64,000 nt of DNA. Origin: Tepidisphaera sp. GTDB lineage: Bacteria; Planctomycetota; Phycisphaerae; Phycisphaerales; UBA1924. The stretch covers positions 434,001 to 498,000 of the forward strand of contig WGNV01000004.1 in assembly GCA_016124375.1 (NCBI GenBank), in the 5' to 3' direction. The notes beneath the pieces were generated by a model. The model saw nothing but the letters and a program-made list of their open reading frames with translations, was not told the origin of the DNA and searched no databases. Of the stretch, positions 1-8,213 are shown piece by piece (position 1 is the stretch's first letter; the number at the start of each line of letters is the position of its first letter). Position numbers and translations under genes: made by a program.

Positions 1-103
1 TGTACAGCAAAATCCCCCCCGCCGCCAGCAGCGCAATGCTGATCACCGCCAGCGACAGCCCCCGCCCCTCGGGCATCCCGAGCAACTCGCGATTCGTCTT
101 CAC
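1..103 (-). CDS. truncated N-terminus of a small membrane-anchored protein
   Basis: Only the first 34 codons of a minus-strand gene lie in the window; the rest is beyond base 1. A GTG start at 103 is preceded by GGAGG about five bases upstream, while the reading frame further upstream meets a stop, so this start is the best choice. The visible peptide begins MKTNRELLGMPEGRG and continues into a hydrophobic run (LAVISIALLAAGGILLY), so it is a one-pass or N-terminally anchored membrane protein. It lies downstream of the EF-G-like gene on the same strand, with a gap of about 65 bases, and could be cotranscribed with it. Function is not recognisable from this fragment. Confidence 0.5.
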   Translation of the reverse strand, partial: MKTNRELLGMPEGRGLSLAVISIALLAAGGILLY

Positions 104-168
104 ACGCACCTCCACGCCTATTCCAACACCTCGCTCCTGCCCGTCATCGTACCCGAACCCCCCACCCC

Positions 169-2265
169 TCAATCCACCTCCGCCTTGGGCTTGTACGCCG
201 CCACCACCCCCGCCTGCACCGTCGGCGGCGTCCGCTCATCATGGCTGTACTCCATCGCGTACGTCCCCGCCCCGCCCGTCATGCTCTTCAGCTCATTGCT
301 GTAGTTCTGCAGCTCTCCCAGCGGCGCCTGCGCCTTCACCACGCACACGTCCCCCGCGATCACCTCGCTGCTCTGCACCCGGCCCCGCTTCGTCGCCAAG
401 TGCCCCGCAAGGTCACCCATGTACCGCGCCGGCGCCGTGATCTCCAGCGCCACGAACGGCTCCATCAACACCGGCTTCGCCTTCTGAATCGCCTCCACAA
501 ACGCCCGCCGCCCCGCCGTAATGAACGCGATCTCCTTGCTGTCCACGTCGTGATACTTCCCGTCATACACCGCCACGCTCACGCCCGTGATCGGATACCC
601 CGCGATCGCCCCCTCGCCCAAGACCTGCCGCACACCCTTCTCAACCGCCGGGATGTACTGCCGGGGAATCGACCCACCCACCGTCTCGTTCTTGAACTCA
701 AACCCCACCGGATGATCCGCCGCCAAAGGCTCCACCCGCAGGTACACCTCGCCAAACTGCCCCGCCCCGCCCGTCTGCTTCTTGTGCCGGTAGTGCCCCT
801 CGGCCCGTCCGGTGATGGTCTCCTTGTAAGGCACCTTCGGCGGCGCCGTGATCAGCTCGATCCCGAACTGGTTCTTGTACCGCTCGATCATGATCCGCAG
901 GTGCAGCTCGCCCAGCCCGCGCATCACCGTCTGGTTCGTCGCGGCGATCCGCTCCACCGTGAAGCACGGGTCCTCCGCCACCATCTTGTGCGTCGCCGCC
1001 GCAAACTTCGTCTCATCCGCATGATTCTTCAGCGTCACCGCCAGCATGTACATCGGCTTGGGCAGGGGCAACGGCCGCAGATGCACGCTGTCCAGCTCAT
1101 GGCTGTCGTGCAGGCACCCGTTGAACTTCAACTCATCGATCTTCGCGATCGCCCCGATCCCCCCCGGCCCGATCTCATGCACCTCGATGTGGTCCTTCCC
1201 CTGCAACACAAACAGGTGCGCCGCCTTGATCGGCTTCTTATTATCATCAATATACAGGTCGCTCTTGGCCTTCACCGTCCCCTGGTGAACCCGGAAGATC
1301 CCCACCTTCCCCAGAAACGGATCCGTGCTCACCCGGAACACGTGCGCCAGCACCTTCCCCGCCGGGTCCGGCCGGGCGTGCCATTCAAGGTCTTCGCCCG
1401 CCTGCCCATCCGCCCCCATCTCGCGCTTCATGAACTCGGGAGGGTTCACCTCTTCCGGGCTCGGGCACAGGCTCGCAAACACGTGCATCAGGTCGTCCAC
1501 GCCCGCGCCCGTCTTCGCGCTCGTAAAGCACAGCGGCACCAGGTGCGCATCCTCCAGCGCCTTCTCAAACGCCCCGTGCAGCTTGCCCGGGTCAAAGCCC
1601 CCCTCGCCGCTTTCCAGATACTCCAGCGTCAGATCATCATCCACCTCGATCACCTGCTCCACAATCCGCTTGTGCGCCTCGTGCACCGACGAAAAATCCG
1701 TCTCATCCCCCGCCGCGTCGCTCCCGTCGTGCTCGAACACATTGATCACCTTCGCGCCCTTCTCCGTGGGCAAGTTGATCGGCAGCAGCGTCGGCCCCAG
1801 GATCGCCCGCAGGCGATCCACCAGGTCCTCCAGCCCCTCCGCCGACACCTCGTCGATCTTGTTCACGATCACCAGCCGCGGAATCCGCCGCTCCTCGGCG
1901 ATCGCCAACAGCCGCCGCGCCACGCTGTCCGGCCCCTTGGCCGCATCGATCATCACCGCGATCGTCTCGCACGCCGGAAAGCACGCCACCGCGTGCCCCA
2001 TGAAGTCCGCCAGCCCGGGCGTATCGATCACATTGATCAAATGCCCTTCATACTCAAAGTGCAGCACGCCGGGCTGCAATGAGTGCTTGTGCGCTTTCTC
2101 CTCGTCCGTGAAATCCGAAACCGTGTTCCCCTCGAGAATCGTCCCCAGCCGCTTCGTCGCCCCCGATGCGAACAGCAGCCGCTCGCTCAGCGTCGTCTTC
2201 CCCGCCGCCGTCGTCCCGCACAGACAGATGTTCCGAATGTTCGCCGGTGTTGCAGATGCCGCCAT
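169..2265 (-). CDS. EF-G-like translational GTPase (divergent paralogue)
   Basis: 698 residues, the length of elongation factor G. The start ATG at 2265 has AAAGGAG upstream, so the ten extra residues of the longer open frame are not needed. Visible: P-loop GTTAAGKT (17-24), a DTPG box (81-84) and NKID near residue 135, followed by the EF-G domain II-V region. Two G-domain features differ from canonical EF-G: the RGITI segment of switch I is replaced by KHSLQ (60-64), and the catalytic histidine of DTPGH is leucine (DTPGLADF). In known EF-G-like paralogues such as mycobacterial FusA2, similar changes go with weak or absent ribosome-stimulated GTPase activity. A role in ribosome rescue, stress or recycling is an inference; it is probably not the housekeeping translocase. 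Confidence 0.85.
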   Translation of the reverse strand: MAASATPANIRNICLCGTTAAGKTTLSERLLFASGATKRLGTILEGNTVSDFTDEEKAHKHSLQPGVLHFEYEGHLINVIDTPGLADFMGHAVACFPACETIAVMIDAAKGPDSVARRLLAIAEERRIPRLVIVNKIDEVSAEGLEDLVDRLRAILGPTLLPINLPTEKGAKVINVFEHDGSDAAGDETDFSSVHEAHKRIVEQVIEVDDDLTLEYLESGEGGFDPGKLHGAFEKALEDAHLVPLCFTSAKTGAGVDDLMHVFASLCPSPEEVNPPEFMKREMGADGQAGEDLEWHARPDPAGKVLAHVFRVSTDPFLGKVGIFRVHQGTVKAKSDLYIDDNKKPIKAAHLFVLQGKDHIEVHEIGPGGIGAIAKIDELKFNGCLHDSHELDSVHLRPLPLPKPMYMLAVTLKNHADETKFAAATHKMVAEDPCFTVERIAATNQTVMRGLGELHLRIMIERYKNQFGIELITAPPKVPYKETITGRAEGHYRHKKQTGGAGQFGEVYLRVEPLAADHPVGFEFKNETVGGSIPRQYIPAVEKGVRQVLGEGAIAGYPITGVSVAVYDGKYHDVDSKEIAFITAGRRAFVEAIQKAKPVLMEPFVALEITAPARYMGDLAGHLATKRGRVQSSEVIAGDVCVVKAQAPLGELQNYSNELKSMTGGAGTYAMEYSHDERTPPTVQAGVVAAYKPKAEVD

Positions 2266-2545
2266 CGGACACACTCCTTTCACGCTCCCGCCCAAAGGCG
2301 CGGCGTGAGCGGCGTTGAAGGCGGTCGGCGGGTCCGGGTCGCCCCGGGCATTCGTCGGCCTTCATCAAGTGTAAACGTTTTTCCGCGGCGTTGCGAGCCC
2401 AAAGCCCCACCAAACTTTTTTTCCTTCCCCGCGTGAGCCCCTCCGCATTCCCCCGTTCCTCTCCTGGAACTGAATCGCCCCGCTTCCGGCCGACACGTGT
2501 CGCGCCAGGCAACGCGGCAAAACCGGGTCTCGTGAGGAGTTCATC

Positions 2546-3355
2546 ATGAATCACGCCACGCTCAAACGTTCACTCGTCGCCCTCTCCCTCATCCTCTCCG
2601 CCGGATCCGCCGCCCACGCCGGCACCCTCCTCAAGCCAGGCGGCAACTGGCCCGGCGGCTCCGAGTTCGCCATGACCGGCAACGTCAAAGTCCGCTCCTA
2701 CGCCCCCTCCAGCGCCACCACCAGCGATGTCGCCGGCTTCTCCGCCGCCCTCCAGAAACAAAACTTCACGCAAGACCCCGAAGGCACCGGCGTCCTCACC
2801 GGCGACCTCCGCCTGGATCAAAACACCGCCTGGGCCATCAACGAACCCGCTCAGAACTTCTACGGCTACAACTTCCCCGCCGCCAACCACCCCAACACCG
2901 TTGGCAACGCCTTCGCCGTCGGCTACGTCCCCATGGGCAACGACCCCGCCGCCGCCGACGCCCGCTGGCTCCAGGTCATCCGCACCAACTCCCCGCTCGC
3001 CTGGGGCCAGACCAACGGCACCCAAATCCCCGGCGACAACGGCTTCACCTGGTACATCGACAACGGCTGGACCGGCAACACCGCCGGCGCCGACCCCTTC
3101 TACGGCGCCGACGACAACACCAACAACACCGGCTACGCCGCCAACGGCCAAGGCCTCATCGACTCCCCCAGCCGCCCCGCCGCCGGCGGCATCGTCTGGG
3201 AAGCCTGGGCCTTCATCTCCACCCGCTCCAACGGCGCCCTCACTATCTACGACGGCGTCCACTGGGGCTGGGAAACCACCGTCGTCCCCGCCCCCGGCTC
3301 CCTCGCCCTCGCCTCCCTCGGCGGCATCCTCGCCCTCCGCCGCCGCCGCAACTAA
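2546..3355 (+). CDS. secreted protein with PEP-CTERM-type (VPAPG) sorting tail
   Basis: 269 residues. A GAGGAG ribosome binding site sits just before the ATG. The N-terminus is a clear signal peptide (basic MNHATLKRS, hydrophobic LVALSLILSAGSA, cleavage after AHA). The body is rich in Asn, Gly, Thr and aromatics with no catalytic motif, as in beta-rich extracellular proteins. The C-terminus is VVPAPGSLALASLGGILAL followed by RRRRN: the tripartite motif, hydrophobic helix and basic tail of the PEP-CTERM/exosortase system, in the VPAPG variant seen in planctomycetes. It is therefore probably exported, anchored and possibly processed by an exosortase not present in this window. No enzymatic function can be assigned. 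A strong hairpin terminator and a tandem repeat follow. Confidence 0.75.
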   Translation: MNHATLKRSLVALSLILSAGSAAHAGTLLKPGGNWPGGSEFAMTGNVKVRSYAPSSATTSDVAGFSAALQKQNFTQDPEGTGVLTGDLRLDQNTAWAINEPAQNFYGYNFPAANHPNTVGNAFAVGYVPMGNDPAAADARWLQVIRTNSPLAWGQTNGTQIPGDNGFTWYIDNGWTGNTAGADPFYGADDNTNNTGYAANGQGLIDSPSRPAAGGIVWEAWAFISTRSNGALTIYDGVHWGWETTVVPAPGSLALASLGGILALRRRRN

Positions 3356-3365
3356 TCACCACCCA

Positions 3366-3525
3366 CTCCCTACGAGCCCGAAGCGCCAGCGAGGGTCTCC
3401 CCGACTCCCAACCTCAAAAACCCCCGCCCTCACAACACCGCGCACCTCCCTACGAGCCCGAAGCGCCAGCGAGGGTCTCCCCGATTCCCAAACTCAAAAC
3501 CCTCCCCACACCACACCCGCGCCGC
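3366..3525. repeat. tandem duplication of an ~80-bp unit carrying a dispersed planctomycete repeat
   Basis: Two head-to-tail units of about 80 bp (3366-3445 and 3446-3525). Each opens with the same ~37-base core, GAGCCCGAAGCGCCAGCGAG plus flanks, which is identical in both; the A/C-rich remainder has diverged. The core recurs at 8081, 8848 and 22561 in the opposite orientation. It lies between the stop of the PEP-CTERM gene and its terminator. Confidence 0.8.
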
Positions 3526-3557
3526 CCTTCCCGGCGCGGCCCCGCACAGGGGAGAGA

Positions 3558-3593
3558 AACGAGCGCACGGCTACCGCCGTCGCTCGTTTTCTT
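3558..3593 (+). terminator. rho-independent terminator after the PEP-CTERM gene
   Basis: An AACGAGCG arm pairs with CGCTCGTT, extended by ACGGC/GCCGT across one bulged base, around a TACC loop. A T-rich tail (TTTTCTTT) follows on the plus strand. It separates two convergent genes and may act in both directions. Confidence 0.75.
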
Positions 3594-3609
3594 TCACCCC
3601 CTCACCCTC

Positions 3610-5199
3610 TCACTCCCTCACCCCCTCCCACGTCACCCCAAACCGCGCCAGGTACTTCCGCAACCGATCCGCATCATTCAAACTCCTCTTCCTCTCGCGG
3701 CTCTTCGCAAACAACTCCCGCCCCGCCTCCGACAACGACCTCGCCCCCACACACACCTTCAACACCGCCTCCAACTGCGCCCGATCAAACAAATCCAACT
3801 CCGCCGCCCGCGCCGCCCCCATCACCTTCGCACACATCTCCTCCCCCGACACCTCGGGCGCGCCATGCCACGCCGCCTCCAACCTCGCAATCTCCCCCGC
3901 CACCACCTGCTCCCCAATCCGCCCCCCCGCCGCCAGCGTCGCCATCCGCGTCACCGACGCCGACAAATCACGAAAGTTCCCCCTCCACACACCACGCGGC
4001 CCCGTCGCAAACCCCACAAAAGCCTCCCGCGCCTCGGTCCCAAACCGCACCGTCCGCCCCGTGCGCCCCGCATACTGCGCCAACTCATACTCCAAGTTGG
4101 GCTCAATGTCCTCAGGCCGTTCCCGCAGCGCCGGCAACGAAAACGTCCACAGGTTGATCCGCGCCAGCAAATCCTCCCGAAACTGCCCCGCCCGCACCCG
4201 TGCCGCCAAGTCCCGATTCGTCCCGCCAATCAACTGAAACGCGCTGCCCACCTCCTCATCCGCGCCCAGCGGCAAGAATCGCTTCTCCTCCAGCGCCCGC
4301 AGCAGCATCGCCTGCTCATCCAACCCCAACTCGCCGATTTCGTCGAGAAACAACACGCCCTTGTCCGCCGAACGCAGCAGCCCCGCCCGCTCGGACGCCG
4401 CCCCGGTAAACGCCCCCTTCTTGTGTCCGAACAACGCCGACATCGCCGCGTCTCCGCGCAGCGTCGCGCAGTTCACCTCCACAAACGCGCCCTCGACCTG
4501 GCGCCGATGCTTTTTGAGTTCATAGATCCGCCGCGCCAGTTGGCTTTTCCCCGCGCCCGTCGGGCCCATCAAGAGAATCGGGTCCACCGAGTGCGCCGCC
4601 ACCTGCTCGAGTTCTTCGATAAGCCGATTGAACGCCGGGTTCCGAGTCGCAATCCCGCTCTTGAGCCCCGCCACGTTGTCGCTGAATTCTCTTTGAAACC
4701 GGGCGGCGATCTTCTCGTACTTCGACAAGTCCAGATCGATGATCCGGTACTCGCCGATCGCCGTGGGACCATCACGCCTGGGGCTGGTCTGGATCAACTT
4801 CGCCGGGAACCGCCGTGTCTCGGTGAGCAGAAACAAACAAATCTGCGCCACGTGCGTGCCGGTCGTGATGTGCACCAGGTACTCGACATCGGGCTGAAAC
4901 TCGTACCCAGCCGCGAAGTCGTGCAGGCTGGTGTACACCTCCTCAAAGTCCCATGGATCGCGCTGCCCCACCACGTGCCGGCACACCGTCGTCGCGGGCG
5001 ACACCTGCGCGATGTCCGCGGCCACCAACTTCGCCAAGTTGGTGAACTGCCGATCATGCAGCAACTCCAACCGATCAACCATCAGGTCGTCCTGCTGGCA
5101 CAGCGACACCGTCGGCCGCCACCGCTCCCACCGCCGCCCGGCCTGCCCGGCATCCAGCGACGTGCCCAAAATGGATATGACAGTCCGCTTCTTGACCAT
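3610..5199 (-). CDS. rtcR: RtcR, sigma-54-dependent activator of the RNA-repair operon
   Basis: 529 residues, the usual RtcR length. Domains in order: N-terminal CARF-like RtcR sensor (about 1-180, opening with KKRTVISILGTSLDAG), AAA+ domain with Walker A GPTGAGKS (212-219), the sigma-54 contact loop GAFTGA (262-267) and Walker B VLFLDEIGE (282-290), then a short C-terminal helix-turn-helix ending near DADRLRKYLARFGVTW. In characterised systems RtcR responds to RNA-end or cyclic-nucleotide signals through its CARF domain and switches on rtcBA with sigma-54 polymerase. Here it is transcribed divergently from rtcB, and the shared 198-bp spacer contains a matching -24/-12 promoter, so regulation of rtcB by this protein is well supported by context. 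Confidence 0.93.
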   Translation of the reverse strand: MVKKRTVISILGTSLDAGQAGRRWERWRPTVSLCQQDDLMVDRLELLHDRQFTNLAKLVAADIAQVSPATTVCRHVVGQRDPWDFEEVYTSLHDFAAGYEFQPDVEYLVHITTGTHVAQICLFLLTETRRFPAKLIQTSPRRDGPTAIGEYRIIDLDLSKYEKIAARFQREFSDNVAGLKSGIATRNPAFNRLIEELEQVAAHSVDPILLMGPTGAGKSQLARRIYELKKHRRQVEGAFVEVNCATLRGDAAMSALFGHKKGAFTGAASERAGLLRSADKGVLFLDEIGELGLDEQAMLLRALEEKRFLPLGADEEVGSAFQLIGGTNRDLAARVRAGQFREDLLARINLWTFSLPALRERPEDIEPNLEYELAQYAGRTGRTVRFGTEAREAFVGFATGPRGVWRGNFRDLSASVTRMATLAAGGRIGEQVVAGEIARLEAAWHGAPEVSGEEMCAKVMGAARAAELDLFDRAQLEAVLKVCVGARSLSEAGRELFAKSRERKRSLNDADRLRKYLARFGVTWEGVRE

Positions 5200-5294
5200 A
5201 GATGAAAGTATAAGCCTTATCCTGAAGTCTACATTGCATCACGCGGTGTGCGCGCGCAAAAGCCGTTATCCATCCAGAAACGACGTCCCCCGAG
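5200..5294. promoter_or_regulatory. candidate RtcR upstream-activator region
   Basis: This is the AT-richer part of the rtcR-rtcB spacer, 10-95 bp upstream of the sigma-54 promoter, the usual distance for enhancer-binding protein sites. It contains a short palindrome, ATAAG-C-CTTAT, near 5210 and a second TTATCC near 5268. Assignment as RtcR binding sites is inference from position only. Confidence 0.35.
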
Positions 5295-5311
5295 TTGGCA
5301 CGCGGCATGCA
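5295..5311 (+). promoter_or_regulatory. sigma-54 (-24/-12) promoter of rtcB
   Basis: TTGGCACGCGGCATGCA places GG at 5297-5298 and GC at 5309-5310, exactly 12 bases apart. It matches the TGGCAC-N5-TTGCW consensus except at one -12 position (ATGCA for TTGCA). Predicted transcription start is near 5322, giving a leader of about 75 bases before rtcB. Presence of divergent rtcR makes this assignment strong. Confidence 0.88.
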
Positions 5312-5397
5312 TTAGACCCCTGCCGCCCGGGGATTTGAGCCCCACCGGCCCGGCGGCGGGGAATCGGCCCCCCGCCGGCAAGGACCAGGAACTCACC

Positions 5398-6903
5398 ATG
5401 TCAAACCCCGTAACTCCTTCCGCCGCAACCACTTTCATCCCCACCGGCGAAGCCACCGCCATCCTCCCCGTCCCGGGCGACCTTCCCCCAGTCAAGGTGG
5501 TCGGCACCCCCATCATCCGGGGAGGCTTCGACGCCCTCTGCATCAAGCAAGCCATCAACGCCCGGCTCTCACCCGGCGTCACCGAGGTTGTCCTAAACCC
5601 CGACGCCCACGCCGGTTACGGCGCGCCCATCGGCTGCGTCATGGTCGCCCCCAACCACATCTACCCCGGGCCAGTGGGCGTTGACATCAAGTGCTCGATG
5701 AGCCTGCTGCAACTGGACCTGCCCAAGGAGGCCGTGTCCGATAAAAAGACCCGCCGGGCGATCATCAACGCGATTCTGGAGCGCACCCCCACCGGCGCCG
5801 GCCGTGGTCAGCGGCAGGCCAAGAAGGGCCGCCACGTCGACGCTGCGCTCGGCATGCGGGTCGTCACCGAAGGCGCGTCCGAGGGCGTGCTCAACGAACT
5901 CGGCGTGCCCACGCAGTGGGCGCAGCGCTGCGAGGACAGCCACCATGTGGGGCACGACGAAACGACCGACGCGCTGCGCACGCGGCTCGAGCAACTCACG
6001 CATGAGCCGCGGCAGTATCAGACTTTCGCGGACAAGATGCGGCAACTCGGCTCGTACGGCGGCGGCAACCACTTCGGCGAGTGCGAGATCGTGCACGTTG
6101 AGCCTTCGCAGCGCGAGCGGGCCGATGTGTTTGGCCTGCGCGATCAGCACGTGGCGTTTCTCTCGCACTGCGGCTCGCGGGGCTGGGGTGCGCTGCTCGC
6201 CGACGGACAGTTCAAAAGCATGCAGCAGAAGTTCGCGACGTGGGGCATCCCGCTGCCCGGGGGCGACCGGCACATGGTGCACGCGCCGCTGGGCACGCCC
6301 GAAGCCAACGCGTACCTCGATGACATGGCGCTGGGCGCGAACTTCGCCACCGTCAACCACATGCTCATCAACGCGCTGGTGCTCGATGCGTTCCAGGAGG
6401 TCATCCCCGGCGTGAAGGGTGAGATGGTCTACTTCATCAGCCACAACATCGCGCGGCGGGAGATCGTGGACAACAAGCCCGCGTGGGTGCATCGCAAGGG
6501 GGCGACGCGGGCTTTCCCGGCGGGGCATCATGCGCTCAAGGGCGGGCCTTTCGAGAAGACCGGACATCCGATCTTGCTGCCGGGCAACCCGAAGGACGGC
6601 TCGAGCGTGATGGCGGCTGAAGAAGGCGCGAAGTTCTCGTGTTACAGCGTGAATCACGGGGCGGGACGGGCGATGAGCCGCACGGCGGCGAGCAAGACGC
6701 TGGACCAGCGGGAGATCGATGAATCGCTGCTGAAGGCGGACATCATGACGAACTGCCGCCAGTACCCCATTGACGAAGCGCCCAAGGCGTACAAGGACTT
6801 TGACGAGGTGATCAAGAGCGTGACCAAGGCGGGGCTGGCGAGCGAAGTGGCGCGGCTGAAGGCGACGTTCGTGATAAAGGATGGGGATAAGGCGGATGAT
6901 TGA
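5398..6903 (+). CDS. rtcB: RtcB, RNA-splicing ligase (3'-phosphate / 5'-OH RNA ligase)
   Basis: 501 residues from the ATG at 5398; the open frame extends further 5' but that part is promoter and leader. RtcB joins 2',3'-cyclic-phosphate or 3'-phosphate RNA ends to 5'-OH ends using GTP and Mn2+. Visible family motifs: DAHAGYGAPIG, a metal-binding DIKCS in place of the commoner DINCG, GGGNHFGE, HCGSRGWG in place of HSGSRG, and the guanylylated-histidine region NHGAGRAMSR. The substitutions place it in a divergent RtcB clade rather than the E. coli-like one, but all core metal and nucleotide residues appear present. It is the first gene of a sigma-54-driven operon and its stop overlaps the start of the next gene. 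Confidence 0.95.
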   Translation: MSNPVTPSAATTFIPTGEATAILPVPGDLPPVKVVGTPIIRGGFDALCIKQAINARLSPGVTEVVLNPDAHAGYGAPIGCVMVAPNHIYPGPVGVDIKCSMSLLQLDLPKEAVSDKKTRRAIINAILERTPTGAGRGQRQAKKGRHVDAALGMRVVTEGASEGVLNELGVPTQWAQRCEDSHHVGHDETTDALRTRLEQLTHEPRQYQTFADKMRQLGSYGGGNHFGECEIVHVEPSQRERADVFGLRDQHVAFLSHCGSRGWGALLADGQFKSMQQKFATWGIPLPGGDRHMVHAPLGTPEANAYLDDMALGANFATVNHMLINALVLDAFQEVIPGVKGEMVYFISHNIARREIVDNKPAWVHRKGATRAFPAGHHALKGGPFEKTGHPILLPGNPKDGSSVMAAEEGAKFSCYSVNHGAGRAMSRTAASKTLDQREIDESLLKADIMTNCRQYPIDEAPKAYKDFDEVIKSVTKAGLASEVARLKATFVIKDGDKADD

Positions 6904-7825
6904 GTCAAACTCAAATAGCGACTCCTGGGAGGCTCGGGCGGCGGCACTCGATACATGTCGAGCGAAGGTTCATTCCTATGTTATCGAGGACAACCATCAG
7001 AGCCTTATTCGGCTTGATGAACATGTTTCCGCATTGGGTAACGATACCTCTCGGACTCTTTCGCAGGTTTTTGGTACGAGCACCCTCTACACCGAAGGCA
7101 CTTTAATATTGTGCACTCCCGGGCAATGGATCACCCTTCGTCCACTCATGCGGGTACTTCTAGAAACCACGGCCAGATTTGTGTATCTTGCCGATGCCGA
7201 CCGCTCTACTCGGGATCAGCGCGCCAGAGACTATTCGGGACCACTTGCTGACGTGTCGAAGCTTGAGCAACACAATCGCGCAAGCAAAGCAGCGAATCAT
7301 GCTCGCGATGAGCCTTGGGCTGCGCTCAGTCTCTCACTTAGGCAGATCCCTCATCGTGAGGTGGAACGAATCAAGAAGTCAATGCCTCGCGACAAAGATC
7401 GACGAAACGTGACTCAAAGGTGGAGTTTCGGTACGATCGTATTCCAACTGGCACAACAGGCGGACGCCGCAGATGCGGCCATGTGGAAACGAGTAGGTAG
7501 TGAGTATGACATGGGTAGTCGGGCTACACATTGCGATCCAAACTTTGTCTTTGATGCCCAACACATATACTCTACGCCAGAGCCCGTGCGTGACACGATG
7601 CTCTGGTGTGGAGCGTGGACTGCTCTTGAAGACATCATGCTCCTCTCGATCACTCGACATCGCGCCATGCAAAGGATGTTCGTTTCAATAGGGATTCAAA
7701 GCACGCCGCTACCATCTGCACTCAGCGGTCTTCTGGATCTCGTGGTTCACACGGCAGCCCTTTGGAGGTTGCGATGCGCGAAACAACTAAATCTCTCATT
7801 GCCCCCAGAAGCCAGTACAACCTAA
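6896..7825 (+). CDS. unknown protein inserted in the rtc operon (low GC)
   Basis: 309 residues. The ATG at 6896 overlaps the rtcB stop (ATGATTGA), so translation is coupled to rtcB. Base composition is clearly lower in GC than its neighbours and codon use is mixed, which suggests acquisition by transfer. The protein looks mostly helical, with a segment LRPLMRVLLETTARFVYLAD near 85-105 and a GSEYDMGSRATHCDPN segment near 205. It loosely resembles DUF5677-type or HEPN-like helical proteins, but no family can be named with confidence. Being between rtcB and rtcA and probably on the same transcript, it may be an accessory of RNA repair or simply cargo. A hairpin at 7876 follows it. Confidence 0.7.
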   Translation: MIESNSNSDSWEARAAALDTCRAKVHSYVIEDNHQSLIRLDEHVSALGNDTSRTLSQVFGTSTLYTEGTLILCTPGQWITLRPLMRVLLETTARFVYLADADRSTRDQRARDYSGPLADVSKLEQHNRASKAANHARDEPWAALSLSLRQIPHREVERIKKSMPRDKDRRNVTQRWSFGTIVFQLAQQADAADAAMWKRVGSEYDMGSRATHCDPNFVFDAQHIYSTPEPVRDTMLWCGAWTALEDIMLLSITRHRAMQRMFVSIGIQSTPLPSALSGLLDLVVHTAALWRLRCAKQLNLSLPPEASTT

Positions 7826-7875
7826 GTGCATCGCAGTTATTTTGTTATTGACTATGATGTTGATCGAACCAACGA

Positions 7876-7892
7876 CGACCCCTTCGGGGTCG
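7876..7892 (+). terminator. hairpin after the inserted gene, possible terminator
   Basis: CGACCCC pairs perfectly with GGGGTCG around a TTC loop, followed after four bases by TTTT. It would partly separate rtcB and the unknown gene from rtcA. The short T-run makes termination efficiency uncertain. Confidence 0.45.
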
Positions 7893-8002
7893 AGGATTTT
7901 GCGGGCGCTTCCGGGGGTGGCGCTCGAAGACTCGCTTCACCCCCTGCTACGGGCGATCAGGCCTTCGGTCTGAAAGCAAGATCAATGGAAGCAGAAGTGA
8001 AG

Positions 8003-8033
8003 GACGCAGGCGGGACCCTGTGCCACGAGATGG
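8003..8033. repeat. decayed copy of the CACAGGCG/CGCCTGTG repeat
   Basis: Reads GACGCAGGCGGGACCCTGTG and continues CCACGAGATGG. The consensus palindrome arms are damaged (CGCAGG for CACAGG and a lost G in the right arm), but the CCACGAGATGG tail is intact. Confidence 0.7.
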
Positions 8034-8080
8034 GAAAGGGGGCGAGGGTGTGAGAGGGGAGGCTCTGCGGGTTCGTGAGC

Positions 8081-8116
8081 CGGGGAGACCCTCGCTGGCG
8101 CTTCGGGCTCGTAGGG
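8081..8116 (-). repeat. copy of the GAGCCCGAAGCGCCAGCGAG dispersed repeat
   Basis: Reverse-orientation copy, base-for-base the core found twice at 3366-3525. It shares its left flank (GTGAGCCGGGGAGACC) with the copy at 8848. Confidence 0.8.
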
Positions 8117-8213
8117 AGGGAATTTGGTTGTATGTACCGGGTTTGCGCGCATTTTTCGTGTGATGCGCGCTGGAGTACTTCAAACCGGGGCGGCTCGAAT
8201 CTATGTTGAGATC

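Larger units (their letters stand above)
7893..8213. other. repeat-laden spacer without a convincing gene
   Basis: No supported coding region is seen. The stretch carries a decayed copy of the CACAGGCG palindromic repeat (8003-8033) and a copy of the GAGCCCGAAGCG repeat in reverse orientation (8081-8116). A 75-codon frame starting at 7826 runs through these repeats and is not credible. Confidence 0.6.

Noticed and set aside
3366-3525. The tandem repeats as a CRISPR array
   Set aside because: Only two units, the cores recur singly elsewhere in the window, and there are no cas genes.
7826-8053. A 75-codon frame after the low-GC gene
   Set aside because: It runs through a hairpin and decayed dispersed repeat, with no ribosome binding site.
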